A stretch of DNA of 64,000 bases from Pseudonocardia benzenivorans CB1190 (GTDB taxonomy: Bacteria; Actinomycetota; Actinomycetes; Mycobacteriales; Pseudonocardiaceae): NCBI RefSeq assembly GCF_000196675.2, contig NC_015312.1, positions 2,604,001-2,668,000 on the forward strand, read 5' to 3'. The notes below the pieces were generated by a model that ran no database searches, was not told where the DNA came from, and was given only the letters and a program-made list of their open reading frames with translations. The position numbers and the translations under genes are program-made. Every line of letters starts with the position of its first letter. The first letter of the stretch is position 1. Positions 11,166-19,765 of this stretch are shown piece by piece.

Positions 11166-12015
11166 GGTGATCTGGGGGCTGGCGACCTCGCACGTCCCGT
11201 CGATCGGCGCCGCGATGGACCGCGGGCTGACGAGCGACCCGGTGTGGGCGCCGTTGTTCGAGGGGTACGCGCCGGCGCGCACGTGGTTGGCCGACAAGAC
11301 CCCCGACGTCGCGATCCTGATCTACAACGACCACGCCAACGGCATCGACCTCGACATCGTCCCGACGTTCGCGATCGGGACCGCGGAGCGCTACCGGGTG
11401 GCCGACGAGGGCTTCGGCCGCCGTCCGGTGCCCGACGTCGTGGGCGCGCCGGACCTGTCGTTCCACCTCCTGCAGCACCTCATGGACGAGGGCTTCGACC
11501 TCACGGTCTTCCAGGAGCTCGACGTCGACCACGGGTTCACCGTGCCGCTGTCGGTGTGGACGCCCGACCCGGGCGACGCGTGGCCCTGCCCGGTCGTCCC
11601 GATCCTGGTCAACGTCATCCAGTACCCGCAGCCCACCGCGGCGCGCTGCTACGCGCTGGGCAAGGCGCTCGGCCGGGCGATCGCGTCGTTCGACGGTGCC
11701 CGCACGGTCGGCATCCTGGGCACCGGCGGGATGTCGCACCAGCTCGCCGGGGCCCGCGCGGGGTTCATCAACCCCGACTTCGACGCGATGTTCCTCGACG
11801 CCATCGAGAACGACCCGGAGAAGCTCGCGGCCTTGACCCGTGAGGACTACATCCGGCAGGCCGGGTCCGAGGGCATCGAGCTGATCATGTGGCTGGTCAT
11901 GCGCGGCGCCATGAACGAGCGGGTCCGCAAGGTGCACGCCGCCTACCACGTCCCGGCGTCGAACACCGCGGCCGGGCTCGCGCTGTTCGACAACCGGGTC
12001 GCCCAGCACGCCTGA
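11158..12015 (+). CDS. ligB: Protocatechuate/gallate 4,5-extradiol dioxygenase beta subunit
   Basis: 285 residues, class III (LigB-type) extradiol dioxygenase. Iron ligands are visible at the expected places: His12 (ATSHVPSIG), His59 (IYNDHANG) and Glu241 (EGIELIMW); the catalytic base is His194 (TGGMSHQL). It opens a catechol or gallate ring next to a hydroxyl group using Fe(II) and O2, giving a 2-hydroxymuconate semialdehyde or oxalomesaconate-type product. It is co-translated with ligA and divergent from a LigM-like demethylase, which together would convert a methoxylated aromatic acid to an open-chain product. The later pathway enzymes (LigC, LigI, LigJ, LigK) are not adjacent. Confidence 0.92.
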
Positions 12016-12233
12016 CCGCCGCCCGCGCGGCCTCCGACGGACCGCAACGCCCGCGCGCCCTCCGACACGGAGCGCAGCGCCCTGCGCGGCCTCGGAAGTC
12101 GCGGGTGTGGGGGTCCGGGTTCGGCGGGCGTGCGGTCGGGTGGCGTCCACGTCGGGGCGGGCTCGCGGACCGCGCGCGGGTGGCCGATAGTGGCGGTCGG
12201 CCCCTGCCTCGCGAGACCCCGCAAAGGAGAGCC

Positions 12234-13052
12234 GTGCAGATCGCACTCGCCCAGCTCGCCGCCACCACCGACCCCGACGTCAACCTCGGCCTCGTCCGCG
12301 ACGGCGTGCGCCGCGCGGTCGAGGCCAGGGCGCGGGTCGTCGTCTTCCCGGAGGCGACCATGTGCCGCTTCGGGGTCCCGCTCGGGCCCGTCGCCCAGCC
12401 GCTCGACGGCCCGTGGGCGTCCGCGGTGCGCGAGCTCGCCGCGGACGCCGGGATCACCGTCGTCGCCGGGATGTTCACCCCCGACCCCGACGGCCGCGTC
12501 CGCAACACGCTGCTCGCGACGGGCGGGGGCGTCGAGGCGTCCTACGACAAGATCCATCTCTACGACGCGTTCGGGTTCGCGGAGTCGGCGACCGTCGCGG
12601 CCGGGGCGACGCCGGTGACGATCGAGGTCGACGGCCGCACCGTCGGCCTGGCCACCTGCTACGACGTGCGGTTCCCCGCGCTGTTCCAGCGGCTGGCCGG
12701 CGACGGCGCGGACGCGGTGTTGCTGCCCGCGTCGTGGGGTGCGGGGGAGGGCAAGGTCGAGCAGTGGGAGCTGCTGGTCCGGGCGCGGGCGCTGGACTCG
12801 GGGACGTTCGTCCTCGCCTGCGACCAGGCCGACCCGGAGACCGCGGGGCTGAGCCGGGGCAAGGCGCCGACCGGGGTCGGGCACAGCCTCGTCGCCGACC
12901 CGATGGGCCGGGTCGTCGACCGGCTCGGGGCCGAACCGGGGCTGCTGGTGGTCGACGTCGACCTGGACCGGGCCGTTCCCGCCCGCACGGCGACGGGTGC
13001 GCTCGCCAACGTCCGCGACCCGCGCCAGGCCGGGAAGGCGACGTTCGGCTGA
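12234..13052 (+). CDS. Carbon-nitrogen hydrolase (nitrilase superfamily amidase)
   Basis: 272 residues. The nitrilase triad is complete: Glu40 (VVFPEATM), Lys106 (YDKIHLYD) and Cys142 (ATCYDVRFP). The GTG at 12234 is chosen because AAAGGAGA sits just upstream and MQIALAQLA is the normal family beginning; the longer frame to 11889 is a shadow of ligB. The pattern, including DVRFPALFQRLA, resembles the Nit1/Nit2-like amidases, which hydrolyse deaminated glutathione or omega-amides. A role in mycothiol or amide repair is possible but not shown. Confidence 0.88.
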   Translation: MQIALAQLAATTDPDVNLGLVRDGVRRAVEARARVVVFPEATMCRFGVPLGPVAQPLDGPWASAVRELAADAGITVVAGMFTPDPDGRVRNTLLATGGGVEASYDKIHLYDAFGFAESATVAAGATPVTIEVDGRTVGLATCYDVRFPALFQRLAGDGADAVLLPASWGAGEGKVEQWELLVRARALDSGTFVLACDQADPETAGLSRGKAPTGVGHSLVADPMGRVVDRLGAEPGLLVVDVDLDRAVPARTATGALANVRDPRQAGKATFG

Positions 13053-13056
13053 CCCC

Positions 13057-14070
13057 TCACCCGCATGCGGCGAGGTGGTCGTCGACCGCGCGGCGGCCCG
13101 CGGCGACCGTCGCGTCGTCGGCGAAGGAGGCGGTGAACCCGTTGCGCGCCAGCGCCGCGAGGGTCGGGTGCGGGAGGCCGAGGGCGCGGTAGTTGTCGGC
13201 CACGTAGCCGCCGAAGTAGGGCGGGTCGTCGGAGTTGACGGTGACGACGACGCCGGCGTCGTGCAGCGCGGCGATCGGGTAGGTGCTCAGGTCGTCGGTC
13301 ACCCGCAGCCGCAGGTTGGACAGCGGGCACATCGTCAGCGGGACGCCCTCGTCGCGCAGCCGGGCCACGAGCGCGGGATCGCCCGCCGCGGTGTAGCCGT
13401 GGTCGATCCGCTCGACGCCGCAGTCCAGCGCCTCGCGCACGTACTCCGGCGGGCCCTCCTCCCCGGCGTGGCAGGTGAGCCGGTAGCCGCGGCGGCGGGC
13501 GTCGGCGAAGAACCGGGCGAACCGCGACGGCGGGTTCCCCCGTTCCGCACCGCCCAGCCCGACGCCGAGCAGCGACTCGCGGTGCGGCGCCAGGACCTCG
13601 AGCAGCTCCAGCGCCTCGGCCTCGGAGCGGTGCCGCTGGGCGATCACCAGCAGGGCGCCGTCGATCCCGGTGTCGGTGCGGGCCTCGGCGATCGCGTCGA
13701 GCACGCCGCCGAGCTGGTCGGCGACCGGGACGCCGGCGTCGAGGAACGACTGCGGGCTCACGAACATCTCGGCCCGCCGGACCCCTTGCGCCGCAGCGCG
13801 GCGCAGGTAGGCGGCCGTCAGCTCGTGGAAGTCCGCGCGGCGGCGCAGCACCGTGCAGCCGCGGTAGTAGAGCTCCAGGAACCGGTCGAGCCCGGTGTAG
13901 GAGTACGCGGCGCGCAGCTCGTCGGGCGACGCCCACGGCAGGTCGACGTCGTTGCGCGCGGCGAACGCGAACATGTCCTCGGGTTCGAGAGTGCCTTCGA
14001 GGTGCACGTGCAGTTCGGCCTTGGGCAGCGTGTCGACGAACGACGCCGCCGGGTCCCCTCCGGTCGCCAC
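13057..14070 (-). CDS. Adenosine/adenine deaminase family protein
   Basis: 337 residues. The zinc and catalytic residues of the adenosyl-dependent deaminase family are present: HVHLEG near residue 21, TCHAGEEG (His and catalytic Glu) near 198, ERIDHG near 221 and VNSDDPPYFGGY near 282. The SDDPxYFGGY form is closer to bacterial adenine deaminase of the Add-like type than to classical adenosine deaminase, which has SLNTDDP. The gene ends 4 bases from the convergent nitrilase gene. It is probably a purine salvage enzyme; adenine versus adenosine cannot be settled from sequence alone. Confidence 0.85.
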   Translation of the reverse strand: MATGGDPAASFVDTLPKAELHVHLEGTLEPEDMFAFAARNDVDLPWASPDELRAAYSYTGLDRFLELYYRGCTVLRRRADFHELTAAYLRRAAAQGVRRAEMFVSPQSFLDAGVPVADQLGGVLDAIAEARTDTGIDGALLVIAQRHRSEAEALELLEVLAPHRESLLGVGLGGAERGNPPSRFARFFADARRRGYRLTCHAGEEGPPEYVREALDCGVERIDHGYTAAGDPALVARLRDEGVPLTMCPLSNLRLRVTDDLSTYPIAALHDAGVVVTVNSDDPPYFGGYVADNYRALGLPHPTLAALARNGFTASFADDATVAAGRRAVDDHLAACG

Positions 14071-14093
14071 GTCCCGACCATACGGGCCGGCCG

Positions 14094-14816
14094 TCAGTCG
14101 GTCGCGGCGATCCGGGCGTCGGCCATCTCACGGCCGGAGGCGGCGGCGTTGTCGATGTGGTGCTCGCACAGGGCGGTCGCGGTCGCCGGGTCGCGCGCCG
14201 CCAGCGCGTCGACGAGGGCGGCGAGCTCGGCCACGGTCTCCGCGGGTCGTCCCGGCCTCGACAGCGACCGGGCCCGCAGCAACCGGACCCGTGCCTGCAG
14301 CTGGCCCAGCAGCGCCGTGACCGCGGAGCTGCCGGCCCCGGCCAGCAGCACGCGGTAGAACTCGTCCTTGGCGCGCAACAGCTCCAGGATGTCGTCGGGG
14401 GACTCGCGGGCCGCCTCGGCGTACCTGCGATGCGCGGCGACGAGTGCGTCGAGGTCGTCGTCGGACGCGTGGGCGATGAACCGGCGCGCGGCCAGCGCCT
14501 CGAGTGTGGCGCGGACCTCGTAGAGCTCGGCGGCCTCCTGCGGTCCGGGGACGTCGACGACCGCGCCACGCTGCGGGACGATCTTGACCAGTCCTTCGCC
14601 CTCGAGGCTGCGCAGCACCTCCCGGATCGTCGTCCGGGAGACGCCGGTGAGCTCCATGAGCTCGCGTTCGACGAGACGCTGCTGGGGCTCGAACCGGAAC
14701 TCCAGGATCGCGCGGCGCAATGCGTCGGTGATCTGCTCGCGTAACGGCGCCGCGATGCGCCGGCCCGCTCCGAGGCCGAGCAGGTCCGCAGGCAGGCCGC
14801 GCCCGGCAGCGCTCAT
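14094..14816 (-). CDS. GntR family (FCD/FadR-type) transcriptional regulator
   Basis: 240 residues. Winged helix: LREQITDALRRAILEFRFEP to VSRTTIREVLRSLEGEGLVK (about 22-90), then an all-helical FCD domain with metal/ligand residues such as RAKDEFYRVLL and a C-terminal HHID. The ATG at 14816 is preceded at exactly 6 bases by TACGGT, so the message is probably leaderless. The downstream gene in the same direction is the deaminase (24-base gap), a possible target. Confidence 0.87.
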   Translation of the reverse strand: MSAAGRGLPADLLGLGAGRRIAAPLREQITDALRRAILEFRFEPQQRLVERELMELTGVSRTTIREVLRSLEGEGLVKIVPQRGAVVDVPGPQEAAELYEVRATLEALAARRFIAHASDDDLDALVAAHRRYAEAARESPDDILELLRAKDEFYRVLLAGAGSSAVTALLGQLQARVRLLRARSLSRPGRPAETVAELAALVDALAARDPATATALCEHHIDNAAASGREMADARIAATD

Positions 14817-14822
14817 GGCGTC

Positions 14823-14828
14823 ACCGTA
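14823..14828 (-). promoter_or_regulatory. -10 element TACGGT for leaderless GntR mRNA
   Basis: TACGGT on the minus strand, separated from the ATG at 14816 by 6 bases, leaves no space for a ribosome binding site, so translation would begin at the first base of the mRNA. Confidence 0.5.
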
Positions 14829-14860
14829 TCCGAATTCGCGGGCGCGCCGGCCGGTCGTCG

Positions 14861-15754
14861 TCAGACCGCTGCGCGCAGGGCCGCCAGCTCCGGGTCGTCG
14901 AGCCGCAGCCCGCCCGCGGCGACGTTCTCCTCCAGGTGCGCGACGCTCGTCGTGCCCGGGATGACGAGGGTGACGTCGTCGCGGCAGAGCAGCCACGCGA
15001 GGCCGACCTGGGCGGGGGTGACGCCACGGGCCCTGGCGACCTCGACGACCGCCGGATGGTCGGCGACGCTGCGCATCAGCGGGAACCCGGAGCCGAGCGG
15101 GAAGTAGGGAACCCAGGCGACGTGGTGCTCCAGGCACAGGTCCCGCACCCCGGGGACGCCCGGGTACAGCAGGTTCTCGGCGTTCTGGACGCACACGATG
15201 CCCGCGGGCAGCGCGCGGGCGAGCTGGTCGGCGTCGACGTGGCTGAGCCCGATGCCCTCGATCTTGCCCTCGTCGCGCAGGGCGACGAGCTCGGCGAGCT
15301 GGCTCTCGAGGTCGACGAGCTGGTCGCCCTCGGCCACGATCCCCGGTGGCACGTCGGTCCGGCGCAGGTTCACGACGGCGAGCCGGTCGAGCCCCAGCGT
15401 CGCGAGGTTGGCCTCGACGCTCGCGCGCAGCTGCTCCGGCCGCTGGGCCGCGACGAGGGTGTCGCCCACGCTGTCGGCGCCGACCTTGGTGACGAGTGCC
15501 AGGTCGTCGGGATAGGGCGCCAGCGCAGCGCGGATCAGCGAGTTGACCCGGCCGTCGCCGTAGAACTCGGCGGTGTCGACGTGGGTGACGCCGAGCTCGA
15601 CGGCACTGCGCAGCACCGCGACGGCGTCCTCGTCCGCGACGGGCCGGGTGTGCCCGGCGAGCTGCATGGCGCCGTATCCGACGCGCCCGACGCGGCGGCG
15701 GCCCAGTGGAGCGGTGGGTACGGGGGCGGTGGTGCCGCCCGGCTCGATGGTCAC
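14861..15754 (-). CDS. Aldo/keto reductase
   Basis: 297 residues, TIM-barrel NADPH reductase. THVDTAEFYGDGRVNSLI holds the catalytic Asp and Tyr and LVTKVGADS the Lys. The usual His of the tetrad (DLYYLHR-type strand) is replaced in AVVNLRRTD, as in a common actinobacterial subgroup. The GTG at 15754 (VTIEPGGTT) is chosen; the frame to 15817 would run through both operators of the divergent TetR gene. Control by that TetR is likely. Substrate unknown. Confidence 0.87.
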   Translation of the reverse strand: MTIEPGGTTAPVPTAPLGRRRVGRVGYGAMQLAGHTRPVADEDAVAVLRSAVELGVTHVDTAEFYGDGRVNSLIRAALAPYPDDLALVTKVGADSVGDTLVAAQRPEQLRASVEANLATLGLDRLAVVNLRRTDVPPGIVAEGDQLVDLESQLAELVALRDEGKIEGIGLSHVDADQLARALPAGIVCVQNAENLLYPGVPGVRDLCLEHHVAWVPYFPLGSGFPLMRSVADHPAVVEVARARGVTPAQVGLAWLLCRDDVTLVIPGTTSVAHLEENVAAGGLRLDDPELAALRAAV

Positions 15755-15788
15755 GATCGGCTCCCGTGTGGCAGGCTGATAGACGATT

Positions 15789-15802
15789 CGGAGGTCCCTC
15801 CG
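15789..15802. promoter_or_regulatory. TetR operator copy 1 (CGGAGG-TC-CCTCCG)
   Basis: CGGAGGTCCCTCCG is a perfect 6-bp inverted repeat with a 2-bp centre. It lies in the gap between the divergent aldo/keto reductase and TetR genes, and a second identical copy follows 33 bp away. Confidence 0.75.
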
Positions 15803-15821
15803 GATCGACGGTAGCACTATC

Positions 15822-15835
15822 CGGAGGTCCCTCCG
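15822..15835. promoter_or_regulatory. TetR operator copy 2 (CGGAGG-TC-CCTCCG)
   Basis: Identical 14-bp palindrome to the copy at 15789. It ends 2 bases before the TetR ATG at 15838, so binding would block the start of the regulator gene itself. It also leaves no room for a ribosome binding site, suggesting a leaderless message. The 33-bp centre spacing is about three helical turns, putting two dimers on the same face. Confidence 0.75.
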
Positions 15836-15837
15836 CT

Positions 15838-16398
15838 ATGCCTCGGGCCGAACGTGCCGACGCCGTCCGCAACCGCGAGCGGCTGCTCGCCGCGGCGAAG
15901 GCGGCGCTCTCGACGCACGAGAAGCCCGCCCTGGAGGCCGTGGCGCGCGAGGCGGGCGTCGGGATCGGGACGCTCTACCGGCACTTCCCGACGCGCGAGG
16001 CCCTGGTCGAGGCGGTCTACCGGGCGGAGCTCGCCGCGCTGTGCGCCGAGGCTGCCGCACTGGCGCAGCGGCATCCGCCCGCACAGGCGTTGCGGCGCTG
16101 GATGGACGGCTACGCCGACTTCGTCGCCACCAAACGCGGGATGGCCGAGGCGTTGCGCGCGGTGATCGCCACCGGGGCCATCGGCTCACCCGACACCCGC
16201 GCCCGGCTGGCCGACGCCGTCCGCGAGCTGCTCGCCGCGGGGGTAGCCGACTGCACGCTGCGCGAGGTGCCCGCCGAGGACGTCGTCGCTGCGATGGCTG
16301 GCGTCGTCCTCACGACGCCCGACCGGGAGCAGGCCGGCCGGCTGCTGGACCTGGTGTGGGAGGGCCTGCGACCGCGGCTCACGGACCCGGCGTCGTGA
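15838..16398 (+). CDS. TetR family regulator of the divergent aldo/keto reductase
   Basis: 186 residues. N-terminal helix-turn-helix: RERLLAAAKAALS, then LEAVAREAGVGIGTLYRHFP, the standard TetR recognition helix with GTLYRHF. The C-terminal ligand domain is unassigned. The ATG at 15838 is chosen because it opens the DNA-binding domain; the longer frame would read through both operators. It ends convergent with the next gene, overlapping it by 20 bases. Divergence plus a duplicated operator makes it a local autoregulated repressor. Confidence 0.9.
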   Translation: MPRAERADAVRNRERLLAAAKAALSTHEKPALEAVAREAGVGIGTLYRHFPTREALVEAVYRAELAALCAEAAALAQRHPPAQALRRWMDGYADFVATKRGMAEALRAVIATGAIGSPDTRARLADAVRELLAAGVADCTLREVPAEDVVAAMAGVVLTTPDREQAGRLLDLVWEGLRPRLTDPAS

Positions 16399-17143
16399 GG
16401 AACACGTCCGGGGCGACGCCGTCGTGGCCCGCGACGACGACCTGCGCGCCACCCGTGGCGCTGCGGACGGTGTAGCGGCCGGCGGGCAGGCCGTCGAAGC
16501 GGTAGCCGCCCCCGGCGTCGGTGGTCGCGGTGCCGACGTGGTCGCCCGCCTCGTCGTGCAGCTCCAGCGTCAGCCCGGCGACCGTCGTCCCGCCCGCGGT
16601 GACGGTGCCCGCCAACGTGCCCAGCGTGCGGACGGGCAGGTCGACGACCTGGTCGGCACCCGTCGGCGACGGGTCGCGCTCGATCCCGCGCGCGACCGGG
16701 TCGGCGCCCGGCGCGGCGACGACGAGCGTGATCGCGGCGTCGACCCCACCGAGCCGGTAGGTGCCGTCGAGATCGGAGATGGTCGTCGCGACGACGTCGC
16801 CGTAGGCATCGAGCGCGACGATCGTCGCCGCCGCGACCGGGCGGCCGGTGTCCGGGTCGCGCACGACCCCGCGCACCCCGGCGAGCGGTTCCAGCTCCAG
16901 CGTGAGCGCCGGGGTGAGGGTGCCGTCGGCGGGCACCCGGACCCCGGTCGCCCGCGGCCGGTGTCCCGAGTGGTGGGCGATCAGCACGTAGCGGCCGGGC
17001 GGCAGGCCGTCGAGGGCGAACATCCCGCCGGGGGTCTCGACGACGCGGGCCACCTGCCGCCCGGCGCCGTCGGTGAGGGTGAGCACGGCGTCGTCGAGCG
17101 GGCGGCCGGCGGCGCGGACCGTGCCCGCGACCCGGCCGGTCAC
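16379..17143 (-). CDS. Transthyretin-like (carboxypeptidase regulatory) repeat protein
   Basis: 254 residues made of three repeats of a prealbumin-like beta fold: VTGRVAGTVRAAGRPLDDAV, LAGVRGVVRDPDTGRPVAAA and LGTLAGTVTAGGTTVAGLTL, each ending with a GxYxLxGLPxGxYxL strand (FALDGLPPGRYVL, YRFDGLPAGRYTV). There is no signal peptide. The start GTG overlaps the TGA of the MFS gene (GTGA), and the MFS protein ends with a similar domain, so the two look like one longer protein split by a stop/frameshift or deliberately co-translated. The role is probably structural or ligand-binding attached to the transporter. Confidence 0.75.
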   Translation of the reverse strand: MTGRVAGTVRAAGRPLDDAVLTLTDGAGRQVARVVETPGGMFALDGLPPGRYVLIAHHSGHRPRATGVRVPADGTLTPALTLELEPLAGVRGVVRDPDTGRPVAAATIVALDAYGDVVATTISDLDGTYRLGGVDAAITLVVAAPGADPVARGIERDPSPTGADQVVDLPVRTLGTLAGTVTAGGTTVAGLTLELHDEAGDHVGTATTDAGGGYRFDGLPAGRYTVRSATGGAQVVVAGHDGVAPDVFLTTPGP

Positions 17144-18909
17144 CGGGCCTCTCCGGCGCCGGCGGCGGCCGGGTCGGCCAGGGGCGCTGCCGGTGCGGGC
17201 AGCGCGACGTCGTGGCGGGTCAGGCCCGCGCGGACCGTCACCACCTCGTGGACCGCCGGGAGCTGCGCGACGACGAGGGTGACCGGGCCGTCGGGCAGAC
17301 CGTCGAGCCGGTAGCGCCCGTCCGGACCGGCGTGCGTGCTGGCGAGCACGGTCCCGTCGCCGCCGTGCGCGGTCACGGTGACGGTGCCGGCGGCGGTGGC
17401 GTGGATCCGGCCGCGGACCGTCCGGCCGCCCGGTGCGGCGCCCTCGGCCGCCGGGCCCGCGAGCGCGGCCACGTCCACCGGGACCGGCGCGGGGGCGGGG
17501 GCGGGTGCGGGCGCGGTGGCCGCGGCCCGGCGACCGGGGATGAAGAACGCGACGACGAGTGCGACGACCGCGGCGCCCGCCCCGAGGGCCAGCACGACGC
17601 GGAAGCCGTTCTGCGTCGGCAGCAGCACCGGCCCGAGCGGCGCGACCATGTGGGCGAGCACCACGCCCGCGACCGCGCTCGACACCGACGTGCCGATCGA
17701 GCGCATGAGGGTGTTGAGGCTGTTGGCCGCGGCCGTCTCCGTCGGCTCCACCGCGCTCATGATGAGCGCGGGCATCGCGCCGTAGCCGAGCCCGATCCCC
17801 GCGCCGATCACGACCGACGCGAGCACGAAGTGCCACAGCTGCGACATGAACAGGATCATCAGGACGTAGCCGATCGCGACGACGACCGCGGCGAGCATCA
17901 GCGTCACCTTCGGGCCGTGGGTCCGCGACGTGCGGGCCGAGACCGGTGCCATCGCCATCATGACCAGCCCGCTCGGCGCCATCACCAGGCCGACGTCGAG
18001 CATCGAGCGGCCCAGCCCGAAGCCGGTCGCCGTCGGCAGCTGCATCAGCTGCGGCAGGACCAGCGACATGGCGAACATCGCGAAACCGATCACCGTCGAC
18101 GCGAGGTTCGTCAGCAGGATCTGGCGACGGGCCAGCGTGCGCAGGTCCACCAGCGGAGACGACCGGCGGAGCTCGTAGAGACCCCACAGCACCAGCACGA
18201 CGACGGCCGTCGCGAACAGGCCCAGCGTCGCGCCGCTCGCCCAGCCCCAGTCGGCGCCCTTGGAGATCGCGAGCAGCAGCGCGACGAGTGCGATCGACAG
18301 CCCGGCCGCGCCCACCCCGTCGAACCGGCCGCCGCCGCGGACCGAGGACTCCGGTACCAGTACGACGACGAGCGCCAGCGCGACCGCGCCCAGCCCGGCG
18401 GAGACCCAGAACAGCACGTGCCAGTCGGCGTGTTCGGCGATGATCGCCGCGGCCGGCAGGCCCAGCGCGCCGCCCACACCCAGTGAGGCGCTCATCATCG
18501 CGACCGCCGAGCCGAGCCGCCGGGGCGGCAGCTCGTCGCGCATGATGCTGATGCCCAGCGGGATCACCGCCGACGACAGGCCCTGCAGCGTGCGGCCGAT
18601 GATCGCCGGGAGCAGGCTGTCGGCCAGCGCGGTGACGACCGACCCGGCCACCAGCACGACCAGGCTCACCAGCAGCATGCGGCGCTTGCCGTACATGTCG
18701 CCGAGGCGCCCGATCGTCGGCGTCGCCACGGCGGCGGCCAGCAGCGTCGCCGTGATCGCCCACGCCGCGTCCGAGGTCGACGCGTGCAGCAGCCCGGGCA
18801 GCTGCGGGACCAGCGGGATGATCACCGTCTGCATGAGCGCGACGACGATCCCGGCGTACGCGAGGACCGCGACGATCGCGTTCGGCCGGACGGATCGGGC
18901 AGCGGTCAC
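17140..18909 (-). CDS. MFS drug exporter (DHA2, 14-TM) with C-terminal transthyretin-like domain
   Basis: 589 residues. Residues about 1-490 contain 14 hydrophobic segments and the motifs GRLGDMYGKRRMLL (motif A) and SLGVGGALGLPAAAIIAE (motif C, antiporters), typical of EmrB/QacA exporters. A proline-alanine linker (TAPAPAPAPAPVPVDV) leads to a beta repeat at about 505-575 (TVRGRIHATAAGTVTVTAHG ... YRLDGLPDGPVTLVV). The GTG at 18909 is chosen because GGAG lies 5 bases upstream; an in-frame GTG at 18927 has no such site. It is divergent from a TetR gene with palindromes in the gap, hence probably an inducible efflux pump. Confidence 0.87.
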   Translation of the reverse strand: MTAARSVRPNAIVAVLAYAGIVVALMQTVIIPLVPQLPGLLHASTSDAAWAITATLLAAAVATPTIGRLGDMYGKRRMLLVSLVVLVAGSVVTALADSLLPAIIGRTLQGLSSAVIPLGISIMRDELPPRRLGSAVAMMSASLGVGGALGLPAAAIIAEHADWHVLFWVSAGLGAVALALVVVLVPESSVRGGGRFDGVGAAGLSIALVALLLAISKGADWGWASGATLGLFATAVVVLVLWGLYELRRSSPLVDLRTLARRQILLTNLASTVIGFAMFAMSLVLPQLMQLPTATGFGLGRSMLDVGLVMAPSGLVMMAMAPVSARTSRTHGPKVTLMLAAVVVAIGYVLMILFMSQLWHFVLASVVIGAGIGLGYGAMPALIMSAVEPTETAAANSLNTLMRSIGTSVSSAVAGVVLAHMVAPLGPVLLPTQNGFRVVLALGAGAAVVALVVAFFIPGRRAAATAPAPAPAPAPVPVDVAALAGPAAEGAAPGGRTVRGRIHATAAGTVTVTAHGGDGTVLASTHAGPDGRYRLDGLPDGPVTLVVAQLPAVHEVVTVRAGLTRHDVALPAPAAPLADPAAAGAGEAR

Positions 18910-18948
18910 GAGCACTCCAGACGGCACGGGACGGGAGGAAGCTCCCTG

Positions 18949-18974
18949 TCAATCAGGTGATTGAGAGGCTCTCA
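18949..18974. promoter_or_regulatory. Overlapping palindromes, putative operator of the efflux TetR
   Basis: TCAATCAGGTGATTGA (18949-18964) is a perfect 7-bp inverted repeat with a GG centre, and TGAGAGGCTCTCA (18962-18974) is a perfect 13-bp palindrome overlapping its end. The first also contains TTGACA on the minus strand (18952-18947), a possible -35 for the MFS gene, so binding would block export expression. Confidence 0.6.
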
Positions 18975-19102
18975 CCCGATCGAGAGTCTGTCATCGGAGC
19001 GCGCTTTAAATCACTCGGTTGACTCACTGTGCGCGGGGCGGGTTCACTGGCGTCGGGAACGACGGCGCGCGTCGTCGCGAAGCCGGGTGCGGAGGGAGCG
19101 CG

Positions 19103-19759
19103 ATGGCGACCACGACACCGCCCCGCGGCGACCGCGCCGCGGCCACCCGGGAGGCCATCCTCGACACCGCCGAACGGCTCTTCGCCGAGCACGGCGTGCA
19201 CGCGGTGTCCAACCGGCAGATCAGCGAGGCCGCCGGCCAGGGCAACACCGCGGCCGTCGGCTACCACTTCGGCACCAAGCATGACCTGGTGCGGGCCATC
19301 GTCCGGCGGCACTCGGCCGACGTCGACCGGCTCCGCACCGCGATGGTCGAGGCCGCCCTCGGCTCGACCGACGTCCGGGACTGGGTCGCGTGCCTGGTGC
19401 GGCCGATGACCGAGCATCTCGACGCGCTCGGCAGCCCGACCTGGTTCGCCCGCTTCGCCGCCCAGATCATGACCGACCCGGCGATGCGCGAGGTGCTCGC
19501 CGAGGAGTCGCTGTCCGCCCCGTCGCTGCGGGCCGCGCTCGACGGCCTCGAGGCCTGCCTGCCCGCGCTGCCGCCGGAGGTCCGGGCCGAGCGCGGCGAC
19601 ATGGTCCGGCAGCTGATGATGCACGTGCCCGCGCAACGCGAGCGGGCGCTCGCCGAGGGCAGGCCCACCCCCCGGGCCACCTGGGACGACGCGGCAACCG
19701 GGCTCGTCGACGCCGTGACCGGCATCTGGCTCGCGCCCGACACCCCCGCCCGACGCTGA
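19103..19759 (+). CDS. TetR family regulator divergent from the MFS exporter
   Basis: 218 residues. Helix-turn-helix at about 12-58: REAILDTAERLFAEHGVHAV, then SNRQISEAAGQGNTAAVGYH and FGTKHDLV. The NTAAVxYHFG form marks the subgroup often regulating efflux or steroid genes. The C-terminus has a TetR_C domain with QIMTDPAMREVLAEE. The ATG at 19103 is preceded by GGAGGGAG at 19091-19098. A possible promoter is TTGACT (19019-19024) with TTCACT (19043-19048), 18 bp apart. Confidence 0.88.
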   Translation: MATTTPPRGDRAAATREAILDTAERLFAEHGVHAVSNRQISEAAGQGNTAAVGYHFGTKHDLVRAIVRRHSADVDRLRTAMVEAALGSTDVRDWVACLVRPMTEHLDALGSPTWFARFAAQIMTDPAMREVLAEESLSAPSLRAALDGLEACLPALPPEVRAERGDMVRQLMMHVPAQRERALAEGRPTPRATWDDAATGLVDAVTGIWLAPDTPARR

Positions 19760-19765
19760 CCCGCC

